Notes: generated by a model from the letters alone, not told the origin. Positions 10,941 through 22,571 are shown, counted from the stretch's first letter. The stretch is DNA of 64,000 nt from Scolecobasidium constrictum UM 578 (GCA_000611715.1 AZYM01000147.1:186001-250000); one strand, 5' to 3'. Translations and numbers: made by a program.

Positions 10941-11880
10941 CTTGTCCTTCCTAGAATGGTGTACTAGGGTCTGGTTATATCGAGCATAGCAGACTTCTGT
11001 TCTAAGCTCTCTAATAAAAGTCGAAATTAGCTAGTTATAGTAGTAAGATCCTCATCTTACTAATGCTGATATGGTAAACCTGATTCGAGCTTTGCAACTC
11101 CACGATGGCTTATAATTCTGCGAGAGAAGTAAGTCAATCATGGCTCACGTGGTTGTGGAGGACTTATAGTGTTAAGTGGCTGTGCGTTACCAGCTTCAGC
11201 GCCATAAGCTCAAATGTAACGAACCTGGACTGATCTCAGGTATGCAGAGACACAATGACGAATCACGAATGCGCTGAGTAGTCGACCCTGTTTATTATGA
11301 TCTTTCCCTTGTGAATGCGTCGACTAGTTATGCAAATTGAGCCTAATGCAGTTAGTCTCTAACGCTTTAGTATTGCTGCCTACTACTTATGCTTAGATAT
11401 ATATGACTGCTGTACCGTCCGCTTAAAATGCAAGTTTGTCTTCGGAATTTGCATACCTAAGACTTCACTGCCGATTTACAGTAAGTGAATAATGACCTCT
11501 TAAGCATATGCACCTTGCGAATCTAAACTAAACTTTAAGATGTGTGAGATCCTCGTAACTATTACGAAGTACGCTAGTTGTCTAAGTTCTTGTAATACGA
11601 TAGATCGAACCCTGCGTATGTGCACAGCTGCTTAAAATATAGGGACCGCTTGTACTAATCCCTCGGATAAGGCAATGGGCTAAAGGACGTCGAGAGCGTA
11701 ATGTCTAAGTTATCGTGATGAGGGATATTCTCAAACTTGATAGATAGCAGGGAAGGGGAAGAGGGGATGGGGCCTGCTACGAAGATGATAACATGCTATG
11801 GCTTAGTATTTAGGCGATGAGATAGAGCGTAGGCGGTCGAACGGCAAGCTTGGGATCTGTATTATTCGTGATGATTCGCG
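10941..11880. other. RIP-damaged DNA, no readable gene
   Basis: I could not follow a frame on either strand beyond a few dozen codons. It separates the Myb-like remnant from the C-terminal end of the minus-strand kinase remnant. Confidence 0.35.
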
Positions 11881-12640
11881 TATACTGCTTGTAGCTTGTT
11901 ATAAACCTTATGCGTAGATTGCATTTATAGCAGCTAACACGCCCTGATTACTCCCTCTCCCGGCACGCTATTTAATATAGGAAACTGCGATAGAGCATAT
12001 AGTTATTTTACTTGAGAGCTCGATATATCCTCATAGGGACTGGCACTAGTCATGATTTCGTATATCGTTGAGCTAAGGGTAAAAATGTCGGTTTGAATGT
12101 CCGGTGTCGCGCTCGAACGTCCTAGCAGTAGAAACCTAGCGGAACCTATAGCTGAGGAAGATGAGCCGTTTATCGAGCATCCGCCGAAATCGGCGACTTT
12201 GACCTGGAGGTTGTTGTCGAGTAATAAGTTTCGAGGAGAGAAATCGTAGTGGAGGATACTAGCTGAGTGTAGAATGTGGAGTCCTTCAGTCGCTCGAAGT
12301 GCCTATTTAAACCGCCGAGACGTGGATATTATGTCGTTATGCTTGCGTAAATGATCGCGAAGTGTTCTATTCTTTATGTATTTAAGGATGATAGACCCGT
12401 CTTTGGGATTATACCCGAAGAACTTGATGTAGCATCGGCAGTCTCCTAAAATCTTGTAAACTTGGGCCTCTAGGCGAATGTCTTTGCGACAGAGTTCTGC
12501 ATCAGCTCTAGGCTATGGGGACTTCACCACGCGATTAGGGGATATTAATTCGATGATACCGGAGACACCCCTAGTAATCATCTCGCCCTTCGCCTTGTGT
12601 ACGGCGTACTGAATACGCGTTTCTCTAAATTTAACTATAC
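11880..12640 (-). pseudogene. Degenerate protein kinase
   Basis: Read on the minus strand, the frame gives GVSGIIEL (glycine-loop region, near 12.59 kb), then LEAQVYKILGDCRCYIKFFG and IILKYIKNRTLRDHL (hinge). ILHYDFSPRNLLLD near 12.22-12.25 kb stands in for the HRD...N catalytic loop, VADFGGCS near 12.18-12.20 kb for DFG, and DIFTLSSTIYEIMT for the alpha-F region. The set and order are those of small fungal kinases of the 'RFKWA..EGL..LH' type. The expected Trp in RRFK-W-AL is TAG, and SQVK is followed by TAA, so the gene is dead. The HRD arginine position reads Tyr, which could be RIP-derived or ancestral. The C-lobe can be followed to about 11.88 kb. No partner can be inferred from neighbours. 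Confidence 0.8.
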
Positions 12641-13308
12641 TCTGGAAAGTATTAAAATCGTGTAAAGACTAAAGATGGATCATGTAAAGGGTTGTATACC
12701 TTATCTAAGAGTAAGCTTTTCCTAGAATCTGGTTGCCGAAATTGTGTAGATATCGTAAATTCGGAGCTTATGACTGTGCTGCTATTTCAGCGGATCTGGT
12801 TCTAGGATAGGCGAGACTAACTGAAGCTCAGACTATAGAGTAAGTACTTCAATGTTGAAAGACTGGGCTGTATTTGATTCCGGCTAGGTGGCGGCTCTAA
12901 ACCCGTAACAGGTTTTATTTACTTCACCTACCTCTGTTTGGTTAGCGCCGCTTCTAAAAGTTACATGACTGAATTTTATATAACGGATGCAAGCATGATC
13001 CCGAGGCTACCCGAAAGAAGTTACTGCGACTAACGAAAATATTTCGTAAAGATCGATGAGTTAAGAGTCCTGTAGTTGAGGTATCCTAGACTGGTGCTGC
13101 TCTGCTGATGTGGTTTGGTCTGATTGTGTATTGTATTGTTCTAGCTAATGTGCTGAGCTTTTCCCCCCTTCTGGCAAGCTTGCCTCGCAGTCCTGCCTCA
13201 AGCTATATCCGGCATGCAACATGATGTTGTTCCAAGTTATGTGCTAGTCTATGGACGGAGGTGCAGTGTCCGCCGTCGTTGCCCCACCATCAAACTCATT
13301 AGCGATGA
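12641..13308. other. Flank of the copia insertion, partly less damaged
   Basis: There is no readable gene. From about 13.09 kb TpG and CpA steps become frequent again, so this DNA has seen less RIP than the surrounding block. The sequence directly abuts the retrotransposon target site at 13309. Confidence 0.35.
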
Positions 13309-13313
13309 CCATC
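13309..13313. repeat. Target-site duplication, left copy (CCATC)
   Basis: Five bases CCATC directly precede the left LTR and recur directly after the right LTR (18720-18724). A perfect 5 bp duplication is the normal product of copia-type integrase. Confidence 0.9.
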
Positions 13314-13432
13314 TGTCGAACGGTTGTGTGCGTGAATTGTTGGTTGATTAATTGTTCTCTTCCAGCTGAGATTTCTCATCTGGCTTGGAGTTCTGCCTCA
13401 GGCTGTCACCAAGCCAGTCCTTCCCTGCGACA
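13314..13432 (-). repeat. 3' LTR of the copia element
   Basis: 119 bp, identical base for base with the right LTR (18601-18719). In plus orientation it starts TGTCGAAC and ends TGCGACA, so the terminal TG...CA dinucleotides are present. It is unusually short for an LTR and carries no coding frame. Confidence 0.93.
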
Positions 13433-13441
13433 CACCCCCTC
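13433..13441 (-). other. Polypurine tract
   Basis: On the minus strand GAGGGGGTG directly abuts the 3' LTR. This is where a polypurine tract primes plus-strand DNA synthesis. The pol stop codon (TGA, 13449-13447) lies only a few bases upstream. Confidence 0.7.
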
Positions 13442-13446
13442 AGATT

Positions 13447-16400
13447 TCACTCTGTCTCAGATGATATCTGTATATCTTGAGGATTATCAGTCTCTAGCTG
13501 CGTTGCTGGATTAATCCGCCTGGAGATATTAACTAAGCCTAGCTGAGATATAAAGTGAGCATGTCCTTCGGCAGAGAGTGGCTTCGTGAAGCTATCCGAA
13601 GGCATATCCTTCGTTGAGACCTATTGAACTGTTACTTTGCCTTCGCGATGAGTTTGTCTTAACCACAGATTATGGATATCGACATGCTTTAATTTTGATG
13701 TGGTTTGTGGTCTGTCTTTCTGGACCAGGCCTACTGTTTGCTGATTGTCATAGAGTATGCGTGGTTGTTGTTTAGGGTTAAACTCTATCTGTGCGAACAG
13801 CCGGTATAGACCAATAGTCTCCTTAGCTGTGTTTGACAGCGATAAGAGCTCTGCCTTAGTTGTTGACGTGGTTACAGTCTTCTGTTTAGATGACTGCCAT
13901 ATGATCGGTCCTTTGAACAGCTTCATCAAGTATCCCTGCGTGGATCTGCGAGTCTCTGGATCATCCGCGAACGATGCGTCGCTTGACACTTGTAGTACTT
14001 CTTCATCGCTTGTCTCTACTTCTGTAGACTGTTCTACAGAGCCCAAGAACTCGATGGCATGGCACTTTGTGGTCTGGAGATATAAGAGTACTCGATTCAC
14101 CTAACGCAGGTGTTCTGGTGAAGGGTTTGTATAGAACTGACTCAACTGGCTGGCTGCATACGAGACGTCGGGTCTTGATACCACTGCTGTATAAAGAATA
14201 GAGCCTACCTTTTCTTGCATCTCTGTAATTTGTTGCATAGTAGCCTGTCCTTCGAAAGGCTGAGGACGATAAGACGTCGCGAGAGGCGTTACAGCCGTTC
14301 TCAAAGTCTCATCAATCCCGAATTTAGAACATATCTTATCGATATATCCATCTTGACAGATCCAAAGCTTTTTCGCTTTTCTGTCCCTTAGGATCCTGAT
14401 GTTGAGGAAGGAGATTGCTTCACCCAAATCCTTGATCCCATATTTGTTATTGACTTTTGCTTTGAGTTGAGCAATGTGGTTCATGCAGCCTCGTTGTGCG
14501 AGAACGAGAAGATCATCTACGTATAGGAAAAGTATTATTCCTGTGTTTTTGTTGACGAGGACGCATGGTTCATCTGGGCAATGATAAAATCCCAGACTAT
14601 TGAGGAACGAAACGAGTTCGTCGAACCATAACCTTGGCGATTTTCGTAAGCCATAGAGCGCCTTGAGTAACTTCCATACCTTTCCTGGCTTGCTATAACC
14701 TGGTGGACAGGCAGTATAGATCTCCTCGTCCATATTAGCGTTGATGAAAGCATTCTTGAAGTCAATTTGATGACATTCAAGGTCAAACGCGCAGACGAGA
14801 GCCATGAGGATGCGGAAGCTACGATACGCTCTAGTAGCTGCGTAGATTTCGTTATTGACGTGGTGCTGGAGATCGCCTCGTACGCATATCCGTGCTTTGT
14901 GACGGATAAGGTATCTAGCGTCATTAATTTTATAGGTGAAAACCCACTTTAGTGGTAATACCTGTTTGTTTTCGGGGTAGTTAACTAACTCGAAAGTTCT
15001 CTTGTCCTTGAGCGACCTAATCTCAGCACCTGTAGCATCTATGAAGCCTTTACGCTCCGGATGCCGCCTTAATTGGTGCTAAAACTCCGGTGGCGGGAGT
15101 AGATGCTTTCTGTGAGTTCGAAGTGACTGAGCTGATGCGAAGGCATGAGCTATTTGTTGACTAAGCTTTGCACGCTCGAGTCGAAGAGCATGAGCTTGAC
15201 GACGTACTCTCTTCTGTATATGCTGCGCGGAGACATACGTCTGGTGAGAATTTGTAGTTTGCTGAGTTGTTATCTCTGGAGGATCGTGACCTGAGTTGCT
15301 TGGCTGACGCGACTCGAACGAGAATGGTGTTGGGAGAAGACGGCTGGCTTCTCCTTCCGCCTGTACTTGTGTGTTGTTGTTGTTGGAAGGCGGAGGCGGA
15401 AGAAAGACTCCTGATGGGACTTCGTACTGAATAAGGTTAGGATTGACAGTAGCGTTATTGTCTATGGTAGGAAGAAGTTCCGAGTCCGATTCGTCTAAAT
15501 CAACTTCGTTCAGCGTTATCGAGAGTGCTTGTTCCGATCCTTGTGGGCTCGTGATGAGTGAAGGGTTATACATGACCTTTTCGTCAATTTGCATATCACG
15601 TGAGATAATAACCCCTGTCAAGGTGTGGAATCTAGACTTTGTATATATTGGTCGCGTTGAATCCTATAAGCTAACCCATGACTGCTTTGTCTTGAAGTTT
15701 TGCTCGCGCTGGTCGTTCTCTTCTGTTCTTCACCAGGACATAGGCAAGTGACCCAATAATCCGCAAATATGCAAGATTTGGCTTTCGCCCGTGGATTATT
15801 TGAAAGGGAGTCTGCCAGCCCTTCCGTTGTATAGGTATTCGATTGAGTAGACGCGTCGCGTGTGCTACTAGATATGGCCAGAGCCTGTGTGGAAGTTTGC
15901 TTTGACTGCGAAGCTTGTGTGCGGCGGTGATGATCACCCCCCCAGAGCGTTCAGCAAGACCGTTCTGATCTGGAGTATCGGGCGGCGACGAATTGAAGGT
16001 GATGCCTCTGGTGGCAATGAGAGCCTTCTATTCCTGACCTAGGCCTTTCTCGCCGTCGGATTGGATGTACCGGGTTATGAAGCCCCAGTTGTCGTTTGTA
16101 ATTGCAAGGAATTCGCGTGTTACTGCCGAGAGCTCCTCCTGAGATTTATGCGGAACGTTGAAAGATACGTAGTATGCTGAATAGTTATAATAGAAGTGCA
16201 CAACCCATGCATTAAGATTAAAAGCTTCCTCCATGTGAATTAGATCTATGTGTATTTTCTCGAAAGGGTAAGTTCCCCTCCATGTTGGCACGCGCGATAT
16301 CTATTGGTGAGCTTGTGCAAGTTGACATTCTGGGTAGAGATCTGATGTTCTGAGGAAATCTTGCGTAGCAAGGGCGACGCCGTTGACTGCCTGTGGAGTA

Positions 16401-18304
16401 TGTCGGAGTGCATCTTTCCCGATATGTCTAAGTCTTGTATGCTAAACATCTATTGATGCAACAGCTGTTAGAGGTGTTCTTGACTTCTTAGCCATCGCGA
16501 ATGCTTGTGCTGCCTTGACATGAGACTCAGCTTTAATAATAGCAGCCTTGATGTGCGGCTCGACGACTCGAAATGCGCTATATTTAGTAACCTTGAATGC
16601 ATTCGTTCCGTCTGAGTACTCCATCTAGCAGGTTCGGGTATTGAAGAAGAGACCTTGTTTCTCTAAAGCATCGGTCGTTATTAAATTCCAATAAAAGCTA
16701 GGGACAAATACTATATTAGCTAACTGGATGATGCCCGATCCTGTCGGAGTCTCGACATGCACTTCGACCTTGCCTATCCCTTTAATACGTGTATCCGTGT
16801 TACCGAACCGGATGATTTCGTTGTGAAGGGGTTTGTATTCCTTGAAACGGGACAGGTCATTGCAGACGTGTGTATCTGCATAGTTATCGAGGCGAAAGTA
16901 ATCGTCAAAATCGTCTTCGGAGGAAGTGCTGAAAGCGAGTTTTGAAGTTGCGAATAAAGCTCGAGATCTCGTCGCGGTCGAAGCTTGGTTCGTGGTCTTC
17001 GTTCCCGTGTTTTGAGGTGTCTCGGCTTCTTTTTGAGTTTGTTGTTTGGATTTGGGAACCGGCCACTACTTCGGCAGTGCGATTTTGTTTCTCTCGAAGT
17101 TCTTTTCGACTTTGGTACGGTCTCGCTTGCTTCCTGCAACATGGCTTTGGACCTTAGACTGAATGTGAACTAATGGTGTCTAGCCTTGCGGCGCGCATGC
17201 AGCGTTGAGGTACCGGCAATCGGCATATTTATGAGCCAATCCGCAGATGCAATCTCGAAGAGTTGTCGGCGAATTCGTCAGAGTGGGAGTAGATTCGCCT
17301 CTTTGTGTTCGACGCTTCGGACGATAGTCTTCATCGTCCGATGTGTCCGTGTCTCGGTCATGCTTCTTTCCTTGGAATGTGGCATGAGCAGCTCGACTCT
17401 TGCTGGTCTTATCATTCGAAGGCGCCATGCTCCTGAATTGCTTGATATAGAACGCGATGGTGATGTTTTGGTCCGACAGAGTAGGGTTGATGCCATAGAA
17501 TGAACGTAGTGACTGTACGATCTTGTTCTGTGCTCTCTGTATAGTTGTGATGTCGGTATCATCATCATCCACAGAGAGTATCATGCCTTCCCTAGAAGCG
17601 TCCATTGACATAAAACCAGTGCTTGCATGATTTGGGTGAATCTTATTAAGAGCAGCAAGGATGGTATTAGAGATTTTCTCGAATGTCCTCGCAGTCTCTT
17701 GTTTTAAAATAGTCTCGTTCTTAACCTGCGCCTCTTTAGACTTCATGTAGTTGTAGAACGGAGGATTAATCTCTCGGTAAGCCTCGACGAAGGCATCGCA
17801 GATCTGTGACTCGCTTAAGTTATCGATTTTGTGTCTTTTCGTGTTATTGACCAACGCAGGCCATCGTCCGAGCCATTTATCGAGACCTATGTTTCTAAGA
17901 CCCTTCTTGAGCTTTTCGAATTCGGTTCTAACAGCTTGCTGCTGATCCTTTGCGCTTAGCTGTATACTTTCTGCTAGCGCGATGAGCTTTTCTCTGACGG
18001 TATGCTTGCCTAGGTAGTATTGTTTAAACTCCTGGTAGACCGTGATATCTATCCGCTTAGAGACTTTGTCGTACCGTTTCTTATCGCTTTCGAAGATTGC
18101 TTGTAGACTATGATATTTCTAGATCGTGTCTTTCGTCGCAGAATCAGGTGGTCTGGTAGCAGTGAACGCTAGGTTCTCGACCTCGTTTGGATCGCAGAAA
18201 TTCCAGACATCGTTGCGTACAGCAAGGTCTTCTATTGAATTGATCTAGTCGGTCCAATCGTTGCGCGAATTGAGTAACGGTAAGTTGTGGTCTCTGATCG
18301 ACAT
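13447..18304 (-). pseudogene. Degenerate copia Gag-Pol polyprotein gene
   Basis: The start codon is at 18304-18302. Gag is followed to about 17.2 kb. A protease-like LDNYADTHVCND lies near 16.87 kb. Integrase shows the HTRLRHIG zinc-binding start near 16.42 kb and, further on, GRKPNLAYLRIIGSLAYV. Reverse transcriptase shows PLKWVFTYKI, QIDFKNAFINANMDEEIY and the catalytic YVDD (14512-14523). RNase H shows DASFADDPETRRSTQGY and TTKAELLSL. The frame ends at TGA 13449-13447. I count 12 in-frame TAG, no TAA and no internal TGA. Several fall where Trp is conserved, for example W before HTRLRHIG and in VMG-W-LIGFN. One extra G in a GGGG run near 15.617-15.620 kb shifts the frame once; upstream and downstream halves are each in constant phase. 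The protein is normally made in the cytosol and assembles virus-like particles. It is non-autonomous now. Confidence 0.93.
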
Positions 18305-18589
18305 TGGTGCTGATTCTTATTCCGGAGAATTCGTAAGGATTTTTCCTCGTTCCCTCAAGCTGACAGCTCTGTTGTTGAGTTGGTCTTCTTCGCTTCTATA
18401 TCCTGAAGTCTGATCACTTCAAATGGAAGGAGTGCGGGGAAGCTGTCTTGCTTGACTTTCGACCCCTCAATCTGGAGTATCGCACATTTCTGTGATAATA
18501 TTCTTGCGGCGACGATAGTGGCGTGCGCGCATCAGCATCGTCATCGAAATGGGTCGATAGAGGTAGTGTTCGCAAGAGAAAGTGTCTCC

Positions 18590-18600
18590 GGGCTCATAAC
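18590..18600 (-). other. Primer-binding site matching the anticodon loop of initiator tRNA-Met
   Basis: Immediately inside the 5' LTR the minus strand reads GTTATGAGCCC. This is the exact complement of GGGCUCAUAAC, the anticodon stem-loop of eukaryotic initiator tRNA-Met. Copia-like elements that prime in this way use a half-tRNA cleaved in the anticodon loop, as in Drosophila copia, rather than the 3' CCA end. The match is 11 nt and stops there. Confidence 0.75.
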
Positions 18601-18719
18601 TGTCGAACGGTTGTGTGCGTGAATTGTTGGTTGATTAATTGTTCTCTTCCAGCTGAGATTTCTCATCTGGCTTGGAGTTCTGCCTCAGGCTGTCACCAAG
18701 CCAGTCCTTCCCTGCGACA
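18601..18719 (-). repeat. 5' LTR of the copia element
   Basis: 119 bp, identical to the left LTR. By analogy it carries the promoter for the minus-strand transcript, though I cannot point to a clear TATA box in it. Confidence 0.93.
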
Positions 18720-18724
18720 CCATC
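18720..18724. repeat. Target-site duplication, right copy (CCATC)
   Basis: CCATC directly follows the right LTR and matches 13309-13313. Confidence 0.9.
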
Positions 18725-19700
18725 CTTTGTTTTCGTCAGGCATCAACACTTACTCGAGCGCATACCACAATGTCGTGCTCCTCTTTGCTTCTGCTGCCTT
18801 CAGACTACAACTAGTCTACAGAGCTCTCTTATAATTTGCAACACCCTTCCTTAACGATTCGATCATTAGAGCCTCGAAAGCAAGAGTAAGTTATTTAGCA
18901 GCCTCGCTGCAGTTGAAAGTATAAGATCCGAGCCCACCCGTAGGCCGATAATTCCCTGGAGATAGTCTACTTTATTTCTTGTCTGCTTGCGTTTACGGCG
19001 CGCCTGTATACTCCTGCGAATAAGTTGATGCCACGAACATACCTATGCTGAGCACGAGATCACGAAAGCAGCAAGGGCTGGTTCATGCGCAAGGCAGCAA
19101 TCTAATTAGTTGATCTGTACAGTCTGCTCTGGGTTTCATTTTCTCGTCCTTGCTGCGTTGCACGACCGCGCACATATCCGGCCAAGCTGCTTATCCGATA
19201 TATATACAAGCTGGGCAGTAAGTACCACGTACTGAGAGCAGCGAAGCCTCCACGCTAATTATTTATATAAGTTCACAAAACCTATTCCTGAAGCGCATTT
19301 CTCTCAACCGCTTCGAATTAGTCTCTAAAAGGAGGATTATAAAGAACCGGACGCAGCCTTAATCCTCGAGGTAGGCCCCCGACTCGACCGTAATCGTATT
19401 CTTCCTAAAGACGTACGCATTCGACCTAATCGCATATCTGTAATAATGACGGACAACGAGATTAAGCTCAGTAAGGGAGAAACGTCACTATATTATGTGA
19501 GCGCATATGTTATTATATAAGATAATGGGACCCTGGTACTAAATGACACTGGCGAGTCCTGTAGGGTTAAAGATGGGAAGGGAAACTATGTGGATATTCT
19601 AGATAACTAACAGCGGAGTCTGGAAGTGAAGGCTTCCTACAGAGGAAATCTGGTACGAGGGAAGTTGACCCTGAAATAAAGCATGTAGCGTGATTGACTA
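18725..19700. other. Non-coding flank between the copia element and the next gene
   Basis: The first 150 bp or so are relatively undamaged, then TA-richness returns. No frame could be followed. It contains the 3' flank of the minus-strand gene that ends at 19708. Confidence 0.35.
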
Positions 19701-19707
19701 ATTCCTT

Positions 19708-20588
19708 CTACTTAAATCCTATTCTAGTTAACTTAAAACCGGTGTTATAATCTATAATAGATATAAGTACGCAATCTCCTCCTTTCCTAGGCACTGCTAT
19801 GAAAATGGAACTGGTACTTATCATTCCCCGAGCCCTTTCGTCCTTGACGAAATTGCTCCGCTGTGCCCCTTCGTGGAGCGGAGTAGGTAAGATAATAGCA
19901 TCGTGTAGTGTTGTTACCGTGAAGAGATTATATTTATTCTGCGGTAGCAAGATGTAGTTGTCTATCGCCGGGATATAGGCCACGGTATGTGGTTTGACGA
20001 TAGATATAGGCAAGTTGATAATAAGATCAGAGGTCTGTTGTCCTGAGCAAAGTTAGGCTAATGCTAATATATTCCGATCTGGAATCGTATACCAGCAAGT
20101 TCGCGCAGTTTATACTGGGTTACGAAGGTGTTCAGTATGGAGGCGAATGGATAGGAGGCTTCTTTGTCTCGGAGGAATTTGAGGAGGTTAAGTCTTTTAT
20201 CCTCTTTAAGGCGCACTAGAGTTCTCTGTGCGAAAGAAATGATGTATAATAGTGCAAATCCAGGACTGCAAAGGCGCAGGAGATCTAACACGAAGCTTTG
20301 GTGAATCCTGCTATTGGGATTCAGATCCTGTTTTGACTTCCTAGCGAGATCTGTCATAAGGTTTAACGTTTTGATATCCTGATCATTAAGACGTTGCCGG
20401 ACGCGTAGCCGTTCTGAAGTTCGTAGTAAGGTTGCCTTCTATTGATTGCCGATTCCCGAGAGTAGCGATGCTAATAAACTGCGGCATTGCTGAATAGAGC
20501 TTTGTAACTTATCATGTAAGAGGCTGGCGAATCCGGTTTCTTGGGAGACACGACCCTTTTGTCCAGTCTCGATATAGATAGTAGTCAT
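19708..20588 (-). pseudogene. Unrecognised two-exon gene with a single in-frame stop
   Basis: Exon 1 is 20588-20093 and exon 2 is 20042-19708. The 50 bp intron (20092-20043) starts GTATAC, has a CCTAAC branch-like site and ends CTCAG. The join restores one phase (ELAGQQTSDLI), giving 277 codons with stop. Only codon 50 is damaged: TAG at 20441-20439, in GIGNQ-x-KATLL. The N-terminal half is basic and helical (LARKSKQDLNPNSRIHQSFV, LKEDKRLNLLKFLRDKEAS). The C-terminal half is predicted beta-rich (YILLPQNKYNLFTVTTLHDA, SSIFIAVPRKGGDCVLISI). I do not recognise the family. It is the least damaged gene of the block and could be functional in a sister copy. Function unknown. Confidence 0.6.
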
Positions 20589-21570
20589 GTTCACTAGTCG
20601 CAGCTATCTTAGATTTACCGTTCAAGAGTCGTCGGAGAAGACTAGTAGAGATGATTAATAAGTGAGAGAATGATTAGGAGATCGTTGAACGATGATGAAG
20701 ACCAGTACCTATATGCGACGATTATCGAAAATCACTGGTGATTGTCAAAAAATAGTATTGACTTATGGAAATTTTCAAAGATATGCACAAACAAGCAAAG
20801 ATTAGCAGAGAAATATAAAGAATTATAAAGATTGCCGAAGATTTGTAAAGATTTGCGGGGTCGGGTACCGCTCACGTGCTTTTTATCTGCTGGTTAGATG
20901 ACGAAGACGGTCCTAACCCATATCGCTAGAGCGGCTGACACGTGAAATAGAGTCTATACTTCTCGCTACGTGGTGTGTTATTCTATCGAGCGGACGCGGT
21001 TAATCGTGGTTATTGAGTAAGAGAATATAGTAGAATGAGTGAGGTAACTGTTAGTCGTAGATCCTCGCTCTAACTCACAACCTTTTACTATCGAAGATAA
21101 CTAGTCTCTCGAGCATATATACATGCGGTACCCCAACTCTGTGTAGAAACAACCTACTACTCGCGCCTCAAGCATGGTAATCCACTGGAACTGCTCGTTG
21201 AGGAGTCGCCTGTAAAGGAAGCGCTAGAGTAGATCTCTTTGTACGAGGCTGTAGTTCCCTACTGTGCCTATTAGTTAGATGACTGGTCGGACGTAAGCCA
21301 GAAGACCGAGCTCTAATCTATTACTCGTGCCTTAAGCGTACCGTGCTGCCGGTACTATACTAAATAGCGCATGAACTGCGCATTAGGGAGCAGCATGTAT
21401 ATAGTGCAAGTTGCAGCACAGGACGTGAGGGCATGGTGGCTTCCTTATGGCTATAACGGGTATAAAGGCCGGTATTCCATCCGTTACGATGTCTGGTTCT
21501 TTAAATCAAAATATAAACTGTCAGATTAAAGTAATAACTGGCTTTGCTACTATATTATCTCGATTCTCTA
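20589..21570. other. Upstream region with an A-rich decamer-like repeat (about 20755-20862)
   Basis: Between 20755 and 20862 variants of AAAGATTTGC recur about every 10 bp (AAAGATATGC, AAAGATTAGC, AAAGATTGCC, AAAGATTTGC), forming a short degenerate tandem repeat upstream of the minus-strand gene start at 20588. The rest shows no readable frame. An open frame at 21447-21644 has no recognisable content. Confidence 0.4.
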
Positions 21571-21576
21571 CACGTT

Positions 21577-21915
21577 ATGTCGAACACCGAGGCTTAAACC
21601 GCGGAGTCTGCCCTAACAGCGGAAGACAGCACAACTACTACTAATAATAATACCACTAGCAGTAGTAATGCATAAACCGGCAACGATCCCTAATCGAGTA
21701 ACGACTCCGCAGCAACGAGTTCCTCTCAAGCTCTAACTAGCACTCCCAGCACTAATAGGATTTGGTAGAGTATTTAAGGTGACACTCAGACGCCTAGCCA
21801 GAATAAAGCCCGGTTTATCGATGACTATTTGCCGGATACGAGCGAGGAGGAAGCTCGACGTCTTGGTCTTGATCGTTTTCCCTGGACTGAATAAAGCGGA
21901 GGGAACAGGGAATAG
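21577..21915 (+). pseudogene. Degenerate short Ser/Thr/Asn-rich protein gene
   Basis: From the ATG at 21577 one frame runs 113 codons to a TAG at 21913-21915, which may itself be a former Gln. Internal stops are all TAA or TAG at positions that fit Gln or Trp. The first two thirds are Ser/Thr/Asn/Ala-rich and probably disordered. The end, RFIDDYLPDTSEEEARRLG then LDRFPWTE, looks like a short folded acidic helix. I do not recognise the family. Confidence 0.35.
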
Positions 21916-22571
21916 TAATTAACAGAGAGGATAGCCAGCCACGGATATTAATCTAAAAATGTAAATTGACCTGACAATTTCTATCCTTGCCTGACTATAT
22001 CATCCCGAGCCTAATTTGACTAGTATAAGCCGTGGAGATAGAGCCACGGGACGCGAGTAGTAACCAGATCGACGTGATCGGAGAATCCTAAGCTATCGCG
22101 GGTAAGATGCAGCGCTGTGCATCCCGGCTGCTCGCTCCGTGAAAGCCACTGTGAAGTTCCGTATTTTATATACTAAGCTAAGTCGTTTCGGATGGTATGC
22201 ACACCCGTGATCGCGTATATAGAAGCGGAGGGTTTATTGGATATGCGGTAGTCCAATTCTTCGTCAATAGTCAGCTTTCACTAATATATACATTATATAC
22301 TTGTTCGTCGACTAGCTATGGCAGGAGTCGATCTTTCTGTGGTGTTCAGCGCTATTTATTTCGTTATAGTCTGGATCTATCTTAGACTCTGTTGTCGCTA
22401 CCTGCTACGCTCAGCTGTACGTCTCCGCTTGGGCGTATATATGTCTTCACGGAAAGCGTCGGAAAGGCTACGTGCAGTGACACGATAATAAGACGTATAT
22501 GCTGTTATTTATTCACTATAGATCCTATTTGTAACTATAGTCATGCTGCTCGCTTGTCTTTAGTAGTACGA
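21916..22571. other. RIP-damaged DNA, no readable gene
   Basis: Open frames of about 60-67 codons at 22197-22595 have no recognisable features and no supporting start or splice signals. Confidence 0.35.

Larger units (their letters stand above)
13314..18719 (-). mobile_element. Ty1/copia LTR retrotransposon, structurally complete, coding region broken
   Basis: The element is 5406 bp and is transcribed right to left. It has two identical 119 bp LTRs starting TGTCGAAC (plus-strand sense), a primer-binding site beside the right (5') LTR, a polypurine tract beside the left (3') LTR and a 5 bp target duplication. The domain order gag, protease, integrase, reverse transcriptase, RNase H defines the copia superfamily (Pseudoviridae-type). 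Identical LTRs normally mean recent insertion, yet the internal region carries 12 in-frame TAG codons and one frameshift. The LTRs may have escaped RIP because they are short. TpG and CpA are more frequent here than in the flanking block, so it probably arrived after most of the damage. Confidence 0.95.

Noticed and set aside
13100..13250. Second LTR-like sequence left of the copia element
   Set aside because: It shares short Ser-tract-like words with the LTR (GCTGAG, CTGGC, CTGCCTCA) but cannot be aligned over its length.
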